NCBI GenBank assembly: GCA_024233115.1
Contig: JACKQB010000001.1
Location: forward strand, 806,001 to 870,000
Direction of reading: 5' to 3'
From: Akkermansiaceae bacterium
GTDB taxonomy: Bacteria > Verrucomicrobiota > Verrucomicrobiia > Verrucomicrobiales > Akkermansiaceae
Length of the DNA: 64,000 nt
Of the stretch, positions 33,347 to 41,209 are shown piece by piece. Numbering within the stretch: position 1 is the first letter of the stretch; each line of letters begins with the position of its first letter. The notes under the pieces are model-generated. The model did no database searches. It saw only the letters and a program-made list of their open reading frames with translations, and was not told the origin of the DNA. Position numbers and translations under genes: made by a program.

Positions 33347-34249
33347 ATGAACGTGCACCACCTTGAGCTGTTTTACTACGTGGCAAAGTATGAGGGGATC
33401 ACCGCCGCTGTTAGGAAAATGCCATACGGTATCCAGCAGCCCGCCGTGAGCGGCCAGTTGCTGCAGTTGGAAAAGAGCCTCGGTGTCAAATTGTTTAACC
33501 GTCGGCCATTCAGCCTGACCGATGCCGGCAATGAACTCTACGACCACGTCTACCCGTTTTTCTCACGCCTGGGTGATGTTGAATCCCGACTGAAGGGGGA
33601 GGAAAGCAGGCACCTGAGAATTTGTGCATCCGCCTCAGTGTTGCGCCACCACCTGCCCGAGTTGTTAGCTGACCTCAGGGAGCATATCCCGGGACTCCGC
33701 CTCACCCTGCGCGATGCCGAGCCATCCGATGTGCAGGATTTCCTGGTCCGGCAGCAGGCGGACCTGGCGGTGAGTGTGATCCACCCACGACTCAGCGATG
33801 GACTCAAGGCGGTTGAGTTGATGCGACTGCCCCTGGCGCTTCTTCTGCCTGCCCGACACAAGGCAAAGTCGCTGTCGGACTTGCTCGACGATACATCAGG
33901 TGAGCTGCGGGCCAATGTGCCGCTGGTCGGGCTGCCTGCAAACGAGGAGGTCATGCAGCTTTTCCAGAAGGAGGTCGATGCGCGGCAACTCATCTGGCCG
34001 GTCGCGGTGGAGGTCGACTCCCTCGATGGCGTGCAGCAGTTTGTCCGTTGCGGGTTCGGGGCGGGTATCACCGTTAAAATCCCCGGTGCAGAACTTCCCA
34101 AGGGAGTGAAGGCGATCGAGCTGGTTGATTTCCCGGCCTTGGAAATTGGTATCGTTTACCAAGGCGCATTGAAACCTGTGGCCAAGCAGTTTCTCGAAGC
34201 CGCCAAGGCGCGCGCCAAAGCCATCGTATCGGGAGCCGCCAGAAAGTAG
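33347..34249 (+). CDS. LysR-family transcriptional regulator
   Basis: A helix-turn-helix regulator with MNVHHLELFYYVAKYEGITAAVRKM and QQPAVSGQLLQLEKSLGVKLFNRRPFSLTDAGNEL (start and end motifs VHHLELFYYV and SLTDAGNEL) at the N-terminus and a substrate-binding domain of two alpha/beta halves. The start is chosen at 33347; an in-frame start four codons earlier is possible. LysR regulators usually control a divergent neighbour; here the upstream gene is the PhnA-like one, whose start is 140 bp away on the other strand, so it is a candidate target. The repeat string at 33298 lies in the shared gap. Confidence 0.93.
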   Translation: MNVHHLELFYYVAKYEGITAAVRKMPYGIQQPAVSGQLLQLEKSLGVKLFNRRPFSLTDAGNELYDHVYPFFSRLGDVESRLKGEESRHLRICASASVLRHHLPELLADLREHIPGLRLTLRDAEPSDVQDFLVRQQADLAVSVIHPRLSDGLKAVELMRLPLALLLPARHKAKSLSDLLDDTSGELRANVPLVGLPANEEVMQLFQKEVDARQLIWPVAVEVDSLDGVQQFVRCGFGAGITVKIPGAELPKGVKAIELVDFPALEIGIVYQGALKPVAKQFLEAAKARAKAIVSGAARK

Positions 34250-34255
34250 TCACCC

Positions 34256-34296
34256 AAAAGCAGCCTTGGCGTCTGTTGGCCAAGACTGCTTGCAAA
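34256..34296. terminator. Hairpin between convergent LysR and aminotransferase genes
   Basis: AGCAGCCTTGGC pairs with GCCAAGACTGCT over 12 bp, with one mismatch, around an 8-nt loop. On the minus-strand transcript the mismatch becomes a G-U pair. No clear T-run follows on the plus strand. It is likely a shared end-of-transcript hairpin. Confidence 0.5.
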
Positions 34297-34314
34297 GTTC
34301 GCATCGGTCAGGAT

Positions 34315-35415
34315 TTACAGGAAATCCACAATCACATCATCGAGCTGGTCGATGAGTTCCTGCATCGTTTCCTCGGTCTCATTACCCATGTTGGAAATGC
34401 GGAAGGTAAGCCCCTTGACCTTGCCGTAGCCGCCGTTGATGAGCACGTTATACTTGGCTCTCAATGCCTTGATGAATGCGGGCACGTCGAGCCGGCCGTC
34501 GGTGTTGTCGATGGCGGTCAAGGTCTTGGATTGATACCCCTCGGGGGCGAAGTTCTTGAATCCATGTTTCTCCATCCATGCGTGGACCATGCCATTGAGT
34601 TTTTCGTGACGCGCAAAACGCGCCTCCAGTCCCTCCTCCATTATCGCATTCACCTTGTGCTGGAGAGCGTAAAGCAGGGAAACGGCTGGGGTCGACGGCG
34701 TGTTGTTTTTCGCGGCGTTTTTATCAAACTCGACAAAGTCGAAATAGTATCCACGTCCTTTGGTGGTGGATGCTCGTTCAAGAGCCGCTTCCGAAATAGC
34801 AAAAACGGACAGCCCCGGAGGCAGGGCAAACGCTTTCTGCACACCGGCGAGCACCACATCAATCCCGAGCTGGTCCATTTCGATCGGCACGGCGGAAAGT
34901 GACGATACCGTGTCGACCACGAGCAACACACCGGGGAATTCCTTCACCACCGCGGCAATACCAGCGAGGTCGTTCATCACGCCGGTGGATGTTTCATTGT
35001 GAACCATGGTCACCGTATCAAAACCACCCTCGGAGAGCTTGGCGCGCACGGCCTCCGGATCTATCGGCTGACCCCATTCGACCTGGACCTTCTCGGCCTG
35101 CTTATCACAGCTTTCGGCCACCCCATACCACTTGTCGGAAAAAGCTCCACAGCAGAGGTTGAGCACCTTGGTCTGCACCAGGTTGCGGATCGCACCCTCC
35201 ATCACCCCCCACGCGGAGGAGGTGGAAAGATACACCGGCCGTTCGGTGCCGAGGATTTTTTTCAATCCCGGCTGGATACTGGCGTAAAGGGCCTCGAAGT
35301 CGCTGCCGCGGTGGCCCATCATAGGCTGGCACATGGCTTCGTAGGTTTCAGGGGCAATATCCACCGGTCCGGGGATATACAACTTGGGTAATTTAGTCTG
35401 GGTAGCGTCTGACAT
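34315..35415 (-). CDS. Pyridoxal-phosphate aminotransferase, alanine-glyoxylate/serine-pyruvate type
   Basis: A class V aminotransferase. The start MSDATQTKLPKLYIPGPVDIAPETYEAM contains the IPGP motif common in this group. The PLP lysine is in AGVQKAFALPPGLSVF (K194) with the PLP-binding Asp in LLVVDTVSSL (D168). Other family segments are PMMGHRGSDFEALY and VHNETSTGV. The length is 366 residues. Possible reactions include serine-glyoxylate, alanine-glyoxylate or phosphoserine transamination; a bacterial serine-pathway function is inference. The start is about 190 bp from the coiled-coil lipoprotein gene, divergently. Confidence 0.9.
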   Translation of the reverse strand: MSDATQTKLPKLYIPGPVDIAPETYEAMCQPMMGHRGSDFEALYASIQPGLKKILGTERPVYLSTSSAWGVMEGAIRNLVQTKVLNLCCGAFSDKWYGVAESCDKQAEKVQVEWGQPIDPEAVRAKLSEGGFDTVTMVHNETSTGVMNDLAGIAAVVKEFPGVLLVVDTVSSLSAVPIEMDQLGIDVVLAGVQKAFALPPGLSVFAISEAALERASTTKGRGYYFDFVEFDKNAAKNNTPSTPAVSLLYALQHKVNAIMEEGLEARFARHEKLNGMVHAWMEKHGFKNFAPEGYQSKTLTAIDNTDGRLDVPAFIKALRAKYNVLINGGYGKVKGLTFRISNMGNETEETMQELIDQLDDVIVDFL

Positions 35416-35606
35416 CGCGACGCGATTATTCTCGTTTCGCCAAGCTTGTCAAAGCTTGAGAGTGTCAGGCTCGTCAGCCACTCGTTTTTTCAAAAAGAAC
35501 AATTGACGCAGTTAGATGGCAGGGGTATCACTTGATCGACCTTTTTCAATCCATCTCCTTTTTTGCATCCAAGGAGGCCATGTTGAGTTTTTACATGCTG
35601 ATTTCC

Positions 35607-35942
35607 ATGAAACTACACGATAGCACTGCCCATCGACTTGTCCTTTCCGCGTTTGCTGTATTTCTGCTGACATCCTGTGAAGATAAAGCACTCGTCCGGA
35701 AAAATGAGGATCTTCGCAAGCAGGTTTCCGAGCTTGAAGAACAGGTTGGCTTGTTGGAAATGGAGATTGGAGAGGACCCGGGTGATCAGACGGCTCTCAT
35801 AAGCGAGGCGAATTCAGCTTTGAAGAAGGCACTCGAGCAGCTCGAACAACTCGATAACGAAAAGATGGACCTGGAGGCAAGCCATGAAAAGTTAGAGAAA
35901 GAGTTTAGGGACTATCAGAAAAAATACCCAATCAACGAGTAA
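35607..35942 (+). CDS. Coiled-coil lipoprotein (first of a three-gene cassette)
   Basis: Start at MKLHDSTAHRLVLSAFAVFLLTSC: the lipobox LLTSC is clear, so the mature 88-residue part is lipid-anchored. An upstream in-frame ATG at 35532 would add unrelated sequence. The mature part is a heptad-type coiled coil (KALVRKNEDLRKQVSELEEQV, LISEANSALKKALEQLEQLDNEK). It ends in KEFRDYQKKYPINE, which resembles QKKFQDYKEKYRLTER in the next protein just before that protein's folded domain. Thus it looks like a shortened relative of the N-terminal half of its neighbour. The gap to the next start is 34 bp. Function is unknown. Confidence 0.75.
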   Translation: MKLHDSTAHRLVLSAFAVFLLTSCEDKALVRKNEDLRKQVSELEEQVGLLEMEIGEDPGDQTALISEANSALKKALEQLEQLDNEKMDLEASHEKLEKEFRDYQKKYPINE

Positions 35943-35976
35943 GGCAGACTCTCATTAAATCTATCAAAATTCAATT

Positions 35977-36978
35977 ATGATCAATGATTTATTAACGAGT
36001 TCAAAAGGGCCTGGAGTCATCGGCCTCATCTTGGGGCTGGCTGTGTTACTTGGTTTCGGAAGTTTGGCTTTCCTGGTCTTGGAAGATGATTCAGGTAGCA
36101 AGAAAAGCATTTACTCCCAGATCAAGGAAAAGGAGAGATACATACTCATTCTTGGAGACGAGAAGTCCAAGTGGCAGGAAAAAAGCGATGACTACGTAGC
36201 CAAGCGTGAGTCCGCAAAAAAAGTAGCCGAATTGCAGACCGAGCTGAAACGAAAACAAGCCGATATCGTAACCTCTACCAGTGCAGTGGCTGCTGCGGGC
36301 GATAAAATCTCTATTACTCAGAAGAAGTTCCAAGATTACAAAGAAAAATACCGGCTCACCGAGCGCGCGCGTGCGGTGGGTGAGAAAATCGCAAGCCTGA
36401 CCATCAAAAACGGAAAAACTTACGAGGATGTTGTGATTCGCAGGGTATCCGCAGAGGGTATGGACATCCGCCACAAAAACGGTGGAACTCTGATAAAGCG
36501 TACCCTTTTGCCGGATGATATGTTGGATCGTTTCCAGTATTCGGATTCGGATACGGCCATTGCAAATAAAAACAAGGAAGCCAGGCTCATAAGGGCAAAT
36601 AAAGGATCGGCAGCCTATGCCAAGTCCCTCCAGATCAATGCTCTCAAGACTAAACTGAATACGCGCAAGTTTGAGTTAAGCCAACTAACCCAGAGTATTG
36701 CCTCGGCTGAGGCAGCGATTGTCTCAAAAACTGCCGCCGCAGAAAGAGCGACAGCTAAAGCCGCCGAGCATCGATCGAAAGCAGACGCGGCAAGGGCGCA
36801 AGGCCGTCAATCAATGCAGGGAGCATTGGCTCAGCAAGAAGAGGCAAGGGCCGCGAATTACCTCCAGTCTGTAGAGAAGCTGAGATCTTATATTGCTTCA
36901 AAGCAAAGAGAAAGTGACAAGACCAGTGCTGATATCAGTGCATTGGAAAACGAATTGCGTCAATTGATGACCAAGTAA
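35977..36978 (+). CDS. Membrane-anchored coiled-coil protein with a conserved compact domain (second of the cassette)
   Basis: One transmembrane helix at about residues 13-35 (GVIGLILGLAVLLGFGSLAFLVL) follows a short cytoplasmic start. Residues 45-125 form a coiled coil, 126-190 a compact beta-rich block (YRLTERARAVGEKIASLTI, GKTYEDVVIRRVSAEGMDIRHKNGG, TLLPDDMLDRFQYS) and 200-333 a second coiled coil rich in A, K and E. The block matches the next gene product (see findings). A similar pattern (G-x-x-Y-x-x-V-x-V ... H-x-x-G) is known to me in hypothetical proteins of Verrucomicrobia and Planctomycetes. No enzyme motif is visible. Start ATG at 35977 has no Shine-Dalgarno. Confidence 0.8.
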   Translation: MINDLLTSSKGPGVIGLILGLAVLLGFGSLAFLVLEDDSGSKKSIYSQIKEKERYILILGDEKSKWQEKSDDYVAKRESAKKVAELQTELKRKQADIVTSTSAVAAAGDKISITQKKFQDYKEKYRLTERARAVGEKIASLTIKNGKTYEDVVIRRVSAEGMDIRHKNGGTLIKRTLLPDDMLDRFQYSDSDTAIANKNKEARLIRANKGSAAYAKSLQINALKTKLNTRKFELSQLTQSIASAEAAIVSKTAAAERATAKAAEHRSKADAARAQGRQSMQGALAQQEEARAANYLQSVEKLRSYIASKQRESDKTSADISALENELRQLMTK

Positions 36979-36995
36979 TTTAACCCAAGTCGTCG

Positions 36996-38069
36996 ATGCG
37001 AAATCCATTCACAGAGGAAGACCTGTCAGGGGTCGTATTTTTTGTGATTGGTATGATCATTTTGGTTTTTGCCGGTCTGTTCCTAGGGCTTGTTTCAGAT
37101 ATCGGGTCCAAGTTGTCGTTTGAGGGAAGTCATGGACTCAAGGATGAAAACGACCGACTAAACAGCCGGATTACCAAGCTGGAAACCCAAATAGGTGTTA
37201 TTTCCCGCAAGCATGAGGCGGCAGCCCGGAATTTGCAGCAGGCAGCCATTGCCAAAGAGTTGCAGCAGCAAGCAGCCAATGCGGCAAAAGAGGCTGATAT
37301 ACTCCGGGAAATACTCAAAGCCGGGCAGTCCACCGCGAAGCTCATCACAGAGGCAAAAGAAGCGCATCGGTTGCAGTATCGCGAGGCCGTTCGCAGTGAG
37401 GCTATTGGTAAAACCTACGACACCATTACCTCTCGTATGGGGAAGGACTATTATGATGTGCGTGTTACGGATGTTACGCCCATGGGGGTCTCGATTTCTC
37501 ACCGCACGGGTGCCACCCGGCTCGGCTATAGGCAGATGCCTATGGATTGGCAGAAAAAACTCATGTTTTCCGCCGTTGAGATGGCAGAGGCGGCCAGTGT
37601 CGAGCGAAAACGTCAAGCCGTTGCGAGAACAAAGATCGACCTTCGTGTGCAAGAGAAATACAGGGCTGAAAAAAGCGAATCCAGAACCAGGGAAATTGCC
37701 ACGCTTCGCAGCCAGATAGCGGTAACCACTGCGAAGCTTGCTGCAGCACAATTGGAGGCAGGCCTCGCCAGAAACAAGGTGACTTACCAGGAGAGTCTCC
37801 GTCGCAGCAGAACCTATTCGAGTTCGTCTTATAGTTACCGCTACTACAATACGAGCCTGGGATCATACTACGTGAGAAGCTATCGGCCACGCTACCGCAT
37901 TACGACGATTGGCAGCAAATCAGTCCCGGGTAGCCTGGAAACCTGGGAGCAACGGGCAGTGCGTTTCGAGCGGGCTACAGTCGCTTATACCGCCGAGTTG
38001 GCCAGTTTGCGGTCGCGCCTGGCCTCTCTGGATCCCGGATATATGGTTCCTGCGCAACAGGTGCCTTGA
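36996..38069 (+). CDS. Membrane-anchored coiled-coil protein with the same domain (third of the cassette)
   Basis: The layout repeats that of the previous gene: a transmembrane helix (about 13-32, VVFFVIGMIILVFAGLFLGL), a coiled coil (about 45-125), a domain of about 65 residues (128-192, YREAVRSEAIGKTYDTITSRM, YYDVRVTDVTPMGVSISHRTG, MPMDWQKKLMFS) and another coiled coil (about 195-270). The end is different: a Ser/Tyr/Arg-rich stretch (RRSRTYSSSSYSYRYYNTS, 270-290; YYVRSYRPRYR) then a short helical tail. The gap to the upstream stop is 17 bp, so these two genes are one unit. Function is unknown. Confidence 0.8.
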   Translation: MRNPFTEEDLSGVVFFVIGMIILVFAGLFLGLVSDIGSKLSFEGSHGLKDENDRLNSRITKLETQIGVISRKHEAAARNLQQAAIAKELQQQAANAAKEADILREILKAGQSTAKLITEAKEAHRLQYREAVRSEAIGKTYDTITSRMGKDYYDVRVTDVTPMGVSISHRTGATRLGYRQMPMDWQKKLMFSAVEMAEAASVERKRQAVARTKIDLRVQEKYRAEKSESRTREIATLRSQIAVTTAKLAAAQLEAGLARNKVTYQESLRRSRTYSSSSYSYRYYNTSLGSYYVRSYRPRYRITTIGSKSVPGSLETWEQRAVRFERATVAYTAELASLRSRLASLDPGYMVPAQQVP

Positions 38070-38112
38070 GCTGGTAAGGGTTTTAAATTCGGAGAGAATG
38101 TCGCATTAACCC

Positions 38113-38142
38113 TTGCAATCCTGCGGAATTCTGCTTTATTCC
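38113..38142 (+). promoter_or_regulatory. Candidate promoter of rpsO
   Basis: TTGCAA (38113-38118), 16 bp, TTTATT (38135-38140), then CCCGCCTCCCGC. The C-rich stretch after the -10-like element matches that before rpsN and rpmB. The ATG of rpsO is at 38198, giving a leader of about 50 nt. Confidence 0.4.
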
Positions 38143-38197
38143 CGCCTCCCGCACAAGGGCTGACTGGCAAGGAGCTGGTCTGAAACCAAACAATACC

Positions 38198-38479
38198 ATG
38201 AGCACAGAAGCTACAGAAAACGTCAAAGAAACTGAAATCAACCCCGCCGACTTCCGCCTTCACGAAGGTGACACCGGCAGCGCCGACTACCAGGTTGCCC
38301 TTCTCACCAAGCGCATCAAACACCTCACCGACCACATGGGTCAGCACAAAAAGGACTTCGCCAGCCGCCGTGGCCTGCTCACGATGGTTGCCCAACGCCG
38401 CAAACTTCTCGATTACCTCAAGGGGCAGTCGGAAGAGCGCTACGCCAAGCTCATCAAGGGCCTCGGACTGCGTCGCTAA
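38198..38479 (+). CDS. rpsO: 30S ribosomal protein S15
   Basis: A 93-residue uS15 that binds 16S rRNA early in 30S assembly. The family segments are DTGSADYQVALLTKRIKHLTDHM, HKKDFASRRGLLTMVAQRRKLLDYLK and YAKLIKGLGLRR. Its position just before pnp is the widespread rpsO-pnp arrangement. The N-terminal leader (MSTEATENVKETEINPADFRLHEG) is about ten residues longer than the E. coli form. The gene ends in a strong hairpin (see terminator), so pnp has a promoter of its own or read-through. Confidence 0.97.
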   Translation: MSTEATENVKETEINPADFRLHEGDTGSADYQVALLTKRIKHLTDHMGQHKKDFASRRGLLTMVAQRRKLLDYLKGQSEERYAKLIKGLGLRR

Positions 38480-38492
38480 ACCACTTTCGCAC

Positions 38493-38523
38493 AACGGTCA
38501 CGGTTTTCTCCGTGACCGTTTTG
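38493..38523 (+). terminator. Terminator hairpin after rpsO
   Basis: AACGGTCACGG (38493-38503) pairs with CCGTGACCGTT (38510-38520) across a 6-nt loop, followed by four T residues in total (38519-38522). It begins 13 bp after the rpsO stop. Confidence 0.8.
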
Positions 38524-38795
38524 CTTATCCTCCGGGGATTGCGCTTCTTGTCTCACGCAACCCTACGAGCTTCGGCTCAGCCTTTGAAAATTTTCCGCGG
38601 GTCACTTTGATCGACCTCGCATTGATCCTTTCCCAGTCCCTGTTCATTCAGGCTGGAGGCTTTGCCCGACAATACAACAAGAGACGCCCGCCCCACACTG
38701 AATACGTTGAAAAAAGAAAACCATCAGAGCACACACGGTGCTAACAGGGGCAACCAACCAAACGCTAAAAATAGCAAAAGAAGAAAAGAAGTAAT
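38524..38795 (+). other. Gap of 272 bp between rpsO terminator and pnp
   Basis: It contains no gene I can support. The last 30 bases before the pnp start are purine-rich (AAAAGAAGAAAAGAAG), which may act as a weak ribosome-binding site or a translation enhancer for pnp. I see no hairpin of the kind cut by RNase III in E. coli pnp leaders, but I cannot rule one out by eye. Confidence 0.4.
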
Positions 38796-40943
38796 ATGAA
38801 TATGAACATTGAAACAATAACGATCCCTGTGGGATCCAACCCGATCACTCTTGAAACGGGTAAACTGGCCAAGTTGGCCGACGGCGCCGTCCAGGTGCAA
38901 TCCGGAGAAACCGTAATGCTTGTCACCGCCGTTTCCCAAACCAAAATCCGTGAGGGCCAGACCTGGTTCCCGCTCTCCGTTGAATACAAGGAGCGCGCTG
39001 CCGCTGCCGGTGTTTTCCCCGGTGGCTACTTCAAACGTGAAGGACGTCCCACCGAAAAGGAAATCCTCACCTGCCGCATGACCGACCGTCCACTGCGTCC
39101 GCTTTTCCCCAAAGGCTACCTCTACGACACCCAGATCGTCGCGCTGCTGCTCGCCGCCGACGGTATCAACGATGCCGACATCCTCTCCATGAACGGCGCA
39201 TCCGCCGCCCTCTGCATCTCCGACATCCCGTTTGCGGGTCCCATCGGTGCCGTGCGCGTCGGCCGTGTCGACGGTGAGTTCATCGTCAACCCGACCTTCG
39301 AACAGCGTGAGGAGAGCGATCTCGATCTCGTTTACGTCGGTAACAAAACCGAGTGTATCATGATCGAAGGCGCTGCCAACGAGCTGCCCGATACCGAGTT
39401 TGTCAAGGCCCTTCACTTTGCCCAGAGCCAGGTGGCGATCATCGTCGAGGCCATCGAAGGCTTTGCCGCCAAAGTCGGTAAGCCCAAGCGCGAATACACC
39501 GTCACCGTGGCCAAGGAGGATCTCCTTGAGATCGCCTACGAAGTCGCCGGCGACCGCATCGAGGACGCCATCTACGCCCCTAACAAGGTAGAGCGTGGCA
39601 AGAAAGTCGGAGCTCTCCGCGACGAAGTGGAAGCCACCCTCAAGGAGCGTGTGCCCACCGTCACCGAGTTCGAGATTGAGCAATGTTTCGAGTATATCCA
39701 GAAAAAGGCATTCCGTATTGCGATCATGGAAAAAGGTGTCCGTGCCGACGGCCGTGACATCGATACCCTGCGCCCACTCTACGCCGAGGCAGGGATGCTG
39801 CCACGCGTGCATGGGTCATCCATCTTCGCCCGTGGTGAGACCCAGGCACTGGCAACCGCGACCCTGGCCCCCGCCGACGAACGTCAGTACTTTGACAACT
39901 ACGCCGGTGGCGAGGACAGCAAGCGTTTCATCCTGCACTACAGCTTTCCTCCATTCTCTGTGGGCGAAGCCGGTCGCTTCGGTGGCCTGAACCGTCGTGA
40001 AATCGGCCACGGAGCACTCGCCGAGCGCTCCATTGAGCCCGTCATCCCGTCCGAGGAAGACTTCCCATACGCCATGCGTGTGACCTCCGAGGTGCTTGAG
40101 TCCAACGGCTCATCCTCCATGGCCACCGTTTGTTCCGGGGTCATGGCCCTGCTCGACGCCGGTGTGCCGCTGATCCGCCCCGTCGGTGCGATCGCCGTCG
40201 GTCTGGTGACCGAGATGGATGAAAACGACAACATCAAGGCGCACAAGACCCTGCTCGACATCATTGGCTCCGAGGACTTCTACGGCGACATGGACTTCAA
40301 ACTCTGTGGCACCAGCGAAGGCATCACCGGTTATCAGCTTGACCTCAAGCTTCCCGGTATCCCGCTTTCCATTCTCGAGGAAGCCGTGGTCAAGGCCGCC
40401 GGCGGACGTGAGAAGGTGCTTGCTAAAATGCACGAAACCATCTCCGGACCGGGCGCTCTCTCCGAGTATGCTCCACGGATCGAATCCACCAAGATCGACC
40501 CCGACCGCATCGGTGAACTGATCGGGCCAGGTGGTAAAAACATCAAGGGCATCCAGGCTGAGTCCGGTGCCGACATCAACATCGAGGACGACGGCACAGT
40601 GCACGTCTACGCGGCCAAGAAGGAAAGCCTCGATCGCGCCATGGAGATGATCAAGCAGATGTTCGCGGAAGTGGAAGTGGGCACGGTTTACACCGGACCC
40701 ATCGTCTCCACCACGAACTTCGGTGCCTTCATGCAGATCATGCCCGGCAAGGACGGCCTCATCCACATTTCCGAGCTGGCCGAGGGCCGCGTCGAGAAGA
40801 CCGAGGATGTGGTCAAAAAAGGCGATGTCGTCACTGCCAAGTGCATCGGCGTCGACGACCGCGGACGCGTCAAGATGTCCATCCGCGCCGCCGCCCGCGA
40901 AGCCAAGCAGAACGAGGCATCTGCCGAGCCAGCCGAAGCCTAA
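38796..40943 (+). CDS. pnp: Polyribonucleotide nucleotidyltransferase (PNPase)
   Basis: A phosphorolytic 3'-5' exoribonuclease of RNA turnover, forming a trimeric ring. Two RNase PH-like domains are visible: the first with GVFPGGYFKREGRPTEKEILTCRMTDRPLRPLFP and the second with ARGETQALATATLAPADE and DIIGSEDFYGDMDFKLCG, holding the catalytic Asp residues. The KH domain follows near residue 568 (GELIGPGGKNIKGIQAESGA, with GxxG) and the S1 domain near 628 (VGTVYTGPIVSTTNFGAF). The 715-residue length is normal. ATG 38796 is used; ATG 38802 is equally possible. It ends in the REP-like unit and terminator. Confidence 0.97.
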   Translation: MNMNIETITIPVGSNPITLETGKLAKLADGAVQVQSGETVMLVTAVSQTKIREGQTWFPLSVEYKERAAAAGVFPGGYFKREGRPTEKEILTCRMTDRPLRPLFPKGYLYDTQIVALLLAADGINDADILSMNGASAALCISDIPFAGPIGAVRVGRVDGEFIVNPTFEQREESDLDLVYVGNKTECIMIEGAANELPDTEFVKALHFAQSQVAIIVEAIEGFAAKVGKPKREYTVTVAKEDLLEIAYEVAGDRIEDAIYAPNKVERGKKVGALRDEVEATLKERVPTVTEFEIEQCFEYIQKKAFRIAIMEKGVRADGRDIDTLRPLYAEAGMLPRVHGSSIFARGETQALATATLAPADERQYFDNYAGGEDSKRFILHYSFPPFSVGEAGRFGGLNRREIGHGALAERSIEPVIPSEEDFPYAMRVTSEVLESNGSSSMATVCSGVMALLDAGVPLIRPVGAIAVGLVTEMDENDNIKAHKTLLDIIGSEDFYGDMDFKLCGTSEGITGYQLDLKLPGIPLSILEEAVVKAAGGREKVLAKMHETISGPGALSEYAPRIESTKIDPDRIGELIGPGGKNIKGIQAESGADINIEDDGTVHVYAAKKESLDRAMEMIKQMFAEVEVGTVYTGPIVSTTNFGAFMQIMPGKDGLIHISELAEGRVEKTEDVVKKGDVVTAKCIGVDDRGRVKMSIRAAAREAKQNEASAEPAEA

Positions 40944-40944
40944 A

Positions 40945-40972
40945 GTGACGGCGGCCTCCGGTCGCCAGGTCA
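40945..40972. repeat. Single REP-like unit after pnp
   Basis: GTGACGGCGGCCTCCGGTCGCC (from 40945) followed by AGGTCA aligns base for base with the unit GTGACGGCGGTTTGCAACCGCC at 41046 except in the loop and a few stem positions. It starts right after the pnp stop codon (40941-40943). Confidence 0.55.
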
Positions 40973-40984
40973 TAGCCAATCATC

Positions 40985-41017
40985 AACGGCGGGTCACGAA
41001 AGTGGCCCGCCGTTTTT
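40985..41017 (+). terminator. Rho-independent terminator of pnp
   Basis: AACGGCGGGTCAC pairs with GTGGCCCGCCGTT around a GAAA tetraloop (one G-U pair), and is followed by five T residues (41013-41017). It is 42 bp after the pnp stop. Confidence 0.85.
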
Positions 41018-41026
41018 CGGTTTCAC

Positions 41027-41148
41027 CCTGGAATCCGCAGTTGACGTGACGGCGGTTTGCAACCGCCTGGTCAATGCTTCCATAGGCCTTGACGGTTATA
41101 AACCGCCGCCACATTCTGTTCCACACGCACCCAACTGCGGATTCCAGG
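41027..41148. repeat. REP-like palindrome pair inside a 17-bp inverted repeat
   Basis: The inner pair (41046-41112) has GTGACGGCGGTTTGCAACCGCC on the left and, inverted, GGTTATAAACCGCCGCCACA on the right. Outside, CCTGGAATCCGCAGTTG (41027-41043) and CAACTGCGGATTCCAGG (41132-41148) are perfect reverse complements. The whole block stands between the pnp terminator and the terminator of the convergent GH109 gene. Confidence 0.7.
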
Positions 41149-41150
41149 AT

Positions 41151-41182
41151 AAAAACGGCGACCCCGTGATGGAGTCGCCGTC
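41151..41182 (-). terminator. Rho-independent terminator of the GH109 gene
   Basis: On the minus strand ACGGCGAC pairs with GTCGCCGT, loop of about ten bases, followed by TTTTT. It begins 28 bp downstream of the stop of the gene at 41210-42667. Confidence 0.75.
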
Positions 41183-41209
41183 CTGAAATGTGTCTTGGCC
41201 TGAATCTTA

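Noticed and set aside
38724..40979. Long minus-strand open frames opposite pnp
   Set aside because: They mirror the high-GC codon pattern of pnp and have no domain; pnp is certain.
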